DNA from: an uncultured Lachnospiraceae bacterium
GTDB lineage: Bacteria > Bacillota > Clostridia > Lachnospirales > Lachnospiraceae
Reading direction: 5' to 3'
DNA length: 19,104 nucleotides
NCBI GenBank assembly: GCA_934359535.1
Contig: CAKRLN010000008.1
Coordinates: 1 to 19,104, forward strand
Shown: in pieces, positions 14,517-19,104 of the stretch
Layout: every line of letters begins with the position of its first letter
Numbering within the stretch: the stretch's first letter is position 1
Program-made: the position numbers and the translations under genes
Notes under the pieces: generated by a model
Database searches by the model: none
Seen by the model: the letters and a program-made list of their open reading frames with translations, nothing else
Told to the model about the DNA's origin: nothing

Positions 14517-16874
14517 CTATTGATCCAGCCTGCGGATCGTGCGGACGATCCGTGCCGCACACAGACGGATATCTTCTTCTGTCAGATCTCCCTGCAAAAA
14601 TGCATCCCGGATATCCGATTCATCCTTTCTGCTTCCAGGCATGATCAGATCATTTCCAGCCTTGATACACTTCCACGGAATGCTTCCATCCTCCGGTGCA
14701 GTTGTGCTCCAGTCCGACATGATCATTCCGTCAAATCCCCATTCGCCTCTTGCAATATCCGTACAAAGATCCCTGCGGTTTGCTGTATGGATTCCATTGA
14801 TCAGATTATAAGAAGTCATAATGGCAAGCGGTTTGCTTTCCTTTACCGCGATTTCAAAACCACGCAGATAGATTTCCCGGAGGGCACGTTCCGATACATG
14901 GATGTCAATTCCCATACGGTTATCCTCCTGATTGTTGCAGGCAAAATGCTTGATCGTAACACCACATCCCGGCCTGCTCTGTACCCCACCTGTAATTGCT
15001 GCTGCAAGCTTACCGGAAAGCAGCGGATCTTCCGAATAATACTCAAAATTTCTTCCACAAAGCGGATTTCTGTGAATATTCATGCCCGGTGCAAGCCAGA
15101 GATCTACATGAAATTCCTGCATTTCCAGTGCCACACCCTGTCCAACCTCATACATTAAGCATGGATTCCACGTCTGGGCAAGTGCTGTTCCAACTGGAAA
15201 AGCTGTACAATACTGAAAATACGTATCTGCATTTTCATGATGCACCTCAGGCTCTAAAAAACCGTTTTCCAATGCGCCAAGAACACTTTTTCCATACACC
15301 TGATCCGTATTCCGGTCAACCTCATAGCTCTGATGCAGGCGGATTCCTGCCGGTCCATCCGCAAAGATCATGGAACGGATGCCATATTCCATTTCCAGTT
15401 CCGCTGTCGTCTCCCCTGCGGAACCTGGTACACGGATCCCGGCTGCTCCGAGCGTGGATGCCCCATCAGAAATATATCCATAAAGAAGAGGCATCAGCTT
15501 TTCAATCGGAATCCGGCCTACCAGTTCTTCTGCCTCATCTTCTTTTGAGTCAGCTGCTGCATGCTGCTCCACAGCAGTCTGGTTTCCGGCTGCATTGTGG
15601 CAGCATGTCTCCCCAATCACAACTTCTCCCGCCTGTACGGCATTTTCCAGACTGTCTCCGATCCAGATTCCATAAATACCCGAATCAATCTTCCAGACAT
15701 GCTCTGACTCTGAAAAATATGCAAAAGTTTTTGCATCAATCCGGATTGAAAGCTCTTCACTTTCTGCCGGAAGAAGCAGCCTGGTCTTTGCAAATCCCGC
15801 AAGCCGTCTCTCTTCCCTCTCGATTTCTGTCCCTGGGAATGATACATACACCTGCACTGTCGCTTTTCCCGGATACATACATCCGGTATTTGCCACCAAT
15901 ACTTTTACTTCACATCCTGTTTTTTCCGTCCATCCCACATGCTTACATTCATAGTTAAAATCCGTATAGGACAGTCCATGCCCAAATCCAAATAACGGCT
16001 TGATTCCCACATGCTCAAAATGACGGTATCCGACAAAAATGCCCTCCTTATACTCTTCCTTGGTCACATCACCCTTTAAATAACCAAAGCTTTCTGCGGA
16101 TGGGTAATCTTCATAGGAACGCGCCCAGGTCGTTGTCAGCTTTCCAGATGGATTCACACGTCCAGTCAGTACATCCCAGACCGCATAACCGCCCTCCTGC
16201 CCAAGCTGTGAAATATTTAAAACTGCTTTGACCTGGGGCATTTCCTCAAGCACCTTTGTTAGTTCCACTGGTCCTCCAGCATTAATGATAAGAACTGTCG
16301 GTATTTGCTGTTTATTCAAAAAACTAAGATCTTCCTGTTCCCTGTCACTTAAGTAATAATCTCCCTTGTCCTTTCTCCTGTCACTGCCTTCCCCGGAAAT
16401 ACGGCTGATCACATATACCGCAAGCTCTGCATCCTTTACGTCCTTTTCCTCTACCGGTCTTCCTTCCGGCATCACAAATGGGTTTACAGAATATGCATCA
16501 AATGGATTTTCCACAAGTTTTGCCTGCTCTAATACGAATTTCTTCCAGTTTTCTCTTGCTGCTTTATAGGTATTCCGGTAATCAAAGATCCATTCTTCAC
16601 TGACAACCGGTGTTCCACATTCCCTGGCTGCCTGATAAATCGAAACCTGATAGCGGTTATTCACATCCCCGGAACCAATTCCTCCCTTTACGGTCATCTC
16701 CGCTCCACACCCAAGTAATGCTGTCTTTTTTGTTATCTGAAATGGAAGAAGTCCATCATTTTTTAACAGGACAATGCTTTCCTCCGCGGCTCTTCGGGCA
16801 AGTCTGGCATTTTTATATTCTCTCTCTGCTATTTCACCACTGGTTGTCCCGCTGTGTATCCATTTTTCTTTCAT
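14517..16874 (-). CDS. Glycoside hydrolase family 3, reversed domain order, cytoplasmic
   Basis: Enzyme of 785 aa, probably a beta-glucosidase or related exo-glycosidase acting on imported oligosaccharides. No signal peptide. The usual GH3 order is reversed: the alpha/beta sandwich comes first (about 25-255; IVLLKNDGLLPF), then a fibronectin-III-like domain (about 330-410), then after an Ala/Glu-rich linker the TIM barrel (about 455-785). The nucleophile is D721 in GMIMSDWS. FADGPAGIR (504-512) and KHF (642-644) are substrate-binding motifs. E162 in GEGSDRR is the likely acid/base. Reversed-order GH3 enzymes are known from rumen Clostridia such as Butyrivibrio and Ruminococcus. GAGAGG precedes the ATG. 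It follows a 14-bp inverted repeat and lies 32 nt before the binding-protein gene. Confidence 0.93.
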   Translation of the reverse strand: MKEKWIHSGTTSGEIAEREYKNARLARRAAEESIVLLKNDGLLPFQITKKTALLGCGAEMTVKGGIGSGDVNNRYQVSIYQAARECGTPVVSEEWIFDYRNTYKAARENWKKFVLEQAKLVENPFDAYSVNPFVMPEGRPVEEKDVKDAELAVYVISRISGEGSDRRKDKGDYYLSDREQEDLSFLNKQQIPTVLIINAGGPVELTKVLEEMPQVKAVLNISQLGQEGGYAVWDVLTGRVNPSGKLTTTWARSYEDYPSAESFGYLKGDVTKEEYKEGIFVGYRHFEHVGIKPLFGFGHGLSYTDFNYECKHVGWTEKTGCEVKVLVANTGCMYPGKATVQVYVSFPGTEIEREERRLAGFAKTRLLLPAESEELSIRIDAKTFAYFSESEHVWKIDSGIYGIWIGDSLENAVQAGEVVIGETCCHNAAGNQTAVEQHAAADSKEDEAEELVGRIPIEKLMPLLYGYISDGASTLGAAGIRVPGSAGETTAELEMEYGIRSMIFADGPAGIRLHQSYEVDRNTDQVYGKSVLGALENGFLEPEVHHENADTYFQYCTAFPVGTALAQTWNPCLMYEVGQGVALEMQEFHVDLWLAPGMNIHRNPLCGRNFEYYSEDPLLSGKLAAAITGGVQSRPGCGVTIKHFACNNQEDNRMGIDIHVSERALREIYLRGFEIAVKESKPLAIMTSYNLINGIHTANRRDLCTDIARGEWGFDGMIMSDWSTTAPEDGSIPWKCIKAGNDLIMPGSRKDESDIRDAFLQGDLTEEDIRLCAARIVRTIRRLDQ

Positions 16875-16913
16875 ATTCTTTTCCTCTCTTTTCGATCAGC
16901 TATTTTCCGTCAA

Positions 16914-16960
16914 AAAGAACGCCATGGTAATAAAATATCCCTTTTTCCATGGCGTTCTTT
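16914..16960 (-). terminator. 14-bp inverted repeat between permease and GH3 genes, probable (partial) terminator
   Basis: AAAGAACGCCATGG (16914-16927) and CCATGGCGTTCTTT (16947-16960) are perfect inverted repeats around a 19-nt A/T-rich loop. In the minus transcript the stem ends in TTCTTTTTG, a T-rich tail; the plus strand has none. It sits 40 nt after the permease stop and 39 nt before the GH3 ATG. No good promoter follows (a TTGACG at 16913-16908 has no -10), so complete termination would silence the downstream genes. Partial termination or an mRNA-processing hairpin is more likely. Confidence 0.6.
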
Positions 16961-17000
16961 CCAGCTGTTATTTATTTATGTAGTTTTCACAACAAACTCC

Positions 17001-17837
17001 CTATTCCTTTACTCCGCCAAGTGTCACACCAGCAATGATGTACTTGGAAAGAAGAAGGTAAATTACAATGATCGGTACAATTGCCACTGTGATCATCATA
17101 TAAATTTTACCCATATCAAAATTCATATAATCTGCACCACGCAGTGTTGCAATCAGAATCGGAACTGTCATCTTGTTTTTGCTCTGGATGATCAGTGCAG
17201 GCACGAAATAGTTATTCCATGATCCTACGAAAGTAAAGATCGCCTGCACTGCAATTGCTGGTTTCATGATTGGAAGAACAATATGATTAAATGTTTTAAA
17301 TTCCCCAGAGCCGTCAATCCTTGCTGCCTCCACTAAAGACAGCGGAAGAGATGACTGTAAATAACTATACATAAAGTAAAATACTGCCGGTGACGCAATG
17401 GAAGGAAGAATCAGCGGAGTCCAGGAATCATACATTCCCATTTTCGTGATCAACCGTAGGAAGCCCATTGCCGTAACCTGTGTCGGCATTACAAGGATTG
17501 CCATAATAAAGGTAAATGCCGCCTTTTTCACCTTAAAATCGTATGCATAAAGTCCATACGCAGTCAAAGATGAAAAGTATGTACAGATTGCTGCGCTGCT
17601 TGCTGAAATGATCAGACTGTTTAAGATGCCACGGAGCATTGGGAAGCTTCCGTCATTTGCCACGTTTTTCAGGTTATCCAGAAAGTGTGTTCCTGGAAGT
17701 GCCGAAAAGCCCTTCTGAAGTTCAGCATGTGAACGTGTCGCATTTACGATCAGAATATAGAAGAAGAACAGGCACAAAAATGATAAAATAATAAGTACAA
17801 TGTGCGCAAAAATCGTGCGGAATTTCTTTGAATTCAT
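17001..17837 (-). CDS. Carbohydrate ABC transporter permease, MalG type
   Basis: Inner-membrane permease of 278 aa with six likely helices (first about 10-32). The EAA loop EAARIDGSGEFKTFNHIVLP starts at E170 and docks the ATPase. It forms a heterodimer with the MalF-type permease encoded 3 nt upstream. Its ribosome site GGAGG is formed by the last Arg codons of that gene, followed by its TAA stop, so translation is coupled. No ATPase gene is in the window; many clostridial sugar importers share an MsmK/MalK-type ATPase encoded elsewhere. The substrate is unknown; the GH3 neighbour suggests a beta-linked oligosaccharide. Confidence 0.93.
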   Translation of the reverse strand: MNSKKFRTIFAHIVLIILSFLCLFFFYILIVNATRSHAELQKGFSALPGTHFLDNLKNVANDGSFPMLRGILNSLIISASSAAICTYFSSLTAYGLYAYDFKVKKAAFTFIMAILVMPTQVTAMGFLRLITKMGMYDSWTPLILPSIASPAVFYFMYSYLQSSLPLSLVEAARIDGSGEFKTFNHIVLPIMKPAIAVQAIFTFVGSWNNYFVPALIIQSKNKMTVPILIATLRGADYMNFDMGKIYMMITVAIVPIIVIYLLLSKYIIAGVTLGGVKE

Positions 17838-17840
17838 TTT

Positions 17841-18797
17841 TTATTTCCTCCTTCTAGCTTCTTTTGCAGCCTTTTTTGCTGCTTTCTTTGATCCATCCGG
17901 ATCATCATCATTGGTCATGCGGTATACTATAAAGCATAAGATTGCACTGATGATAAACAGATAAACAGATAATGCACCTGCCATACCATAGTTTTTGCTC
18001 TTCAAATGATTATTTAAGAACATAATCAGCGTCATGGATGTACGGTCCGGGTTGCCCTGTCCGTTTGTCAGGATCTGTGGCACATCAAACATCTGAAGTC
18101 CACCAATAATTGATGTAATCAGTGTATATGCAAGGATTGGACGGATCATTGGGAGTGTGATATAGAAAAATCTCTGTATACTGTTGCATCCGTCCAGATC
18201 ACATGCTTCAAAAACTTCTATACTGATGCCGTTTACTGCGGCAATCAGCATGATTGTTGTATTACCAAACCACATCAGGAAGTTCATGAGTCCAATCAGT
18301 GATCTGGTTCCAAATACCGATCCCATAAAGTCAATTGGCGCTTTTGTCAGTCCGATTGACATTAAAATGGAATTGACCGGTCCACTTGTTGAAAATAATG
18401 CAAAGAATAACATTGCAAATGCAGATGCCATGATTAAGTTTGGAAGGTAGATAATTACCTTGAAAAACTGTTTGCCACGAATCTTCAGACGGGCATCTGT
18501 AAACCAGCATGCAAGCACCAGCGCGATCACGATCTGTGGAATAAATCCGATTACCCATAGGATCAACGTATTTGCACCATACTGCAGCATGTCTGATTTC
18601 AAAAGGCTTGCATAGTTTGCGAGTCCTACAAAGTTTGGTCCGATCTCTTTGATTCCAGAACGATAGTATTCATAGAAACTATATCTGACTGTATCCGCCA
18701 GCGGAATCAAAGAAAAAATAAAATATGTAATGAAAAATGGGAGAATAAAGATATAACCCCATTTTGCATAGCTGACGGTTTTCTTCTTTTTCTTCAT
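17841..18797 (-). CDS. Carbohydrate ABC transporter permease, MalF type
   Basis: Inner-membrane permease of 318 aa of the MetI-like superfamily. A Lys-rich start (MKKKKKTVSYAKWGY) leads into the first helix. The EAA loop EACDLDGCNSIQRFFYITLP begins near residue 197 and matches sugar permeases of the MalF/UgpA kind. The C-terminus is strongly basic (KKAAKKAAKEARRRK). I chose the ATG at 18797, preceded by AAAGGAAAAGTTTC; an in-frame ATG 16 codons upstream lacks a ribosome site and would fall in the intergenic hairpin. It follows the binding-protein gene by about 70 nt. Confidence 0.92.
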   Translation of the reverse strand: MKKKKKTVSYAKWGYIFILPFFITYFIFSLIPLADTVRYSFYEYYRSGIKEIGPNFVGLANYASLLKSDMLQYGANTLILWVIGFIPQIVIALVLACWFTDARLKIRGKQFFKVIIYLPNLIMASAFAMLFFALFSTSGPVNSILMSIGLTKAPIDFMGSVFGTRSLIGLMNFLMWFGNTTIMLIAAVNGISIEVFEACDLDGCNSIQRFFYITLPMIRPILAYTLITSIIGGLQMFDVPQILTNGQGNPDRTSMTLIMFLNNHLKSKNYGMAGALSVYLFIISAILCFIVYRMTNDDDPDGSKKAAKKAAKEARRRK

Positions 18798-18825
18798 GAA
18801 ACTTTTCCTTTCTGTCAAGGTGGTC

Positions 18826-18858
18826 CTGCGGAGCATAAAAATCACTTATCCCCCGCAG
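18826..18858 (-). other. Intercistronic hairpin between binding-protein and permease genes
   Basis: In the minus transcript CTGCGGGG (18858-18851) pairs with CTCCGCAG (18833-18826) over 8 pairs including one G-U. In the plus transcript the same position is an A-C mismatch, so the structure favours the sense RNA. There is no T tail after it, so it is not a classical terminator. Hairpins here often protect the binding-protein mRNA and give it higher expression than the permeases. Confidence 0.45.
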
Positions 18859-18867
18859 ATTGGCTTA

Positions 18868-19104
18868 TTATTCCGGCCAGTTAACCTGTTTGATATCCGG
18901 ATAACGTTCTTCAATGGATGTCTCAAAGTTTGTCTTAGCCTTATCATAATCTACATTGCCCTGTAAGTAATCGCTGAAAGAGTTCTGGATCAACTCAACA
19001 CATCCCTGATCATAAGAAGAGAGTGGTGCAATCTTGATGTTTTCAGCAACTGGTGCAAAATAAGCAAATGGATTCTGTCCACCAAGGAAGTCAGATGCAT
19101 AGGT
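18868..19104 (-). CDS. Solute-binding protein of the sugar importer, C-terminal 78 residues (partial)
   Basis: An open frame from the right edge to the TAA at 18870-18868 encodes the last 78 residues of an extracellular solute-binding protein, beginning TYASDFLGGQN and ending in YPDIKQVNWPE. Motifs SDFLGGQN and ELIQ align with the C-terminus of the second binding protein at 13132-14484. It is the first visible gene of the importer operon, directly upstream of two permeases, and should deliver the sugar to them. The N-terminus, lipobox and promoter lie outside the window. Confidence 0.88.
   Translation of the reverse strand, partial: TYASDFLGGQNPFAYFAPVAENIKIAPLSSYDQGCVELIQNSFSDYLQGNVDYDKAKTNFETSIEERYPDIKQVNWPE

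Noticed and set aside
14485..14562. N-terminal extension of the second solute-binding protein into the GH3 coding end
   Set aside because: It would bury the lipoprotein signal peptide; the ATG at 14484 has GGAGG and starts a proper signal.
14996..15958. Plus-strand open frame of about 320 codons opposite the GH3 gene
   Set aside because: Its translation is rich in Pro, His, Ser and Leu with no recognisable domain, and it is the complement of a clear GH3 coding sequence.
16908..16913. TTGACG on the minus strand as a -35 box for the GH3 gene
   Set aside because: No -10-like element lies 16-19 bp downstream, and it overlaps the tail of the inverted repeat.
9300..19104. tRNA-Ser as an integration site for a genomic island carrying the sugar locus
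   Set aside because: No integrase, no repeat of the tRNA 3' end and no clear compositional break was seen in the window.

Overview
The window looks like a chromosomal segment of an anaerobic Gram-positive Clostridia member, most likely a motile Lachnospiraceae (Roseburia/Agathobacter/Butyrivibrio-like). The basis is moderate-to-low GC, strong GGAGG ribosome sites, a transketolase split into two genes, a DUF5711-type protein next to CvpA, a GH3 enzyme with reversed domain order, and the dnaX-ybaB-recR order. The genus cannot be fixed from the sequence. All protein genes are on the minus strand; the only plus-strand gene is a tRNA-Ser.

Left edge (1-211): two tandem sigma-A-like promoters fire leftward out of the window into a leader resembling those in front of clostridial 16S rRNA genes, so a ribosomal RNA operon probably starts just outside. 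Positions 212-3513 hold three envelope-type genes transcribed leftward: a LysM membrane protein whose cytoplasmic part resembles a metal-free MPN/JAB domain, a DUF5711-like membrane-anchored protein, and a CvpA-family protein.

Positions 3620-9180 form a tight housekeeping operon, pfk - dnaX - ybaB - recR - tktN - tktC. It starts at a near-consensus promoter (9151-9180) and ends at a strong intrinsic terminator (3620-3654). It couples glycolysis and pentose-phosphate enzymes to replication and recombination genes. Between pfk and the divergent tRNA-Ser(CGA) lies a short regulatory region with a 15-bp direct repeat at a 22-bp period and a 19-bp dyad.

Positions 9431-19104 are a carbohydrate locus, transcribed leftward from a promoter beyond the right edge. 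It holds an ABC importer (end of the solute-binding protein gene and two permeases), then a 14-bp inverted repeat that may act as a terminator or valve. After it come a cytoplasmic GH3 glycosidase, a second solute-binding lipoprotein paralogous to the importer's own, a methyl-accepting chemotaxis protein, and a cytoplasmic protein joining a LacI-type sugar-binding domain without DNA-binding domain to a GGDEF diguanylate cyclase. Import, hydrolysis, outside sensing (binding protein plus chemoreceptor) and inside sensing (LacI-like domain plus c-di-GMP synthesis) would thus sit in one transcription unit. This is the most interesting system in the window. No ABC ATPase or transcriptional regulator is present; clostridial sugar importers often share an ATPase encoded elsewhere.

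No insertion sequence, integrase, CRISPR array or stretch of more than 300 bases without a gene was seen.
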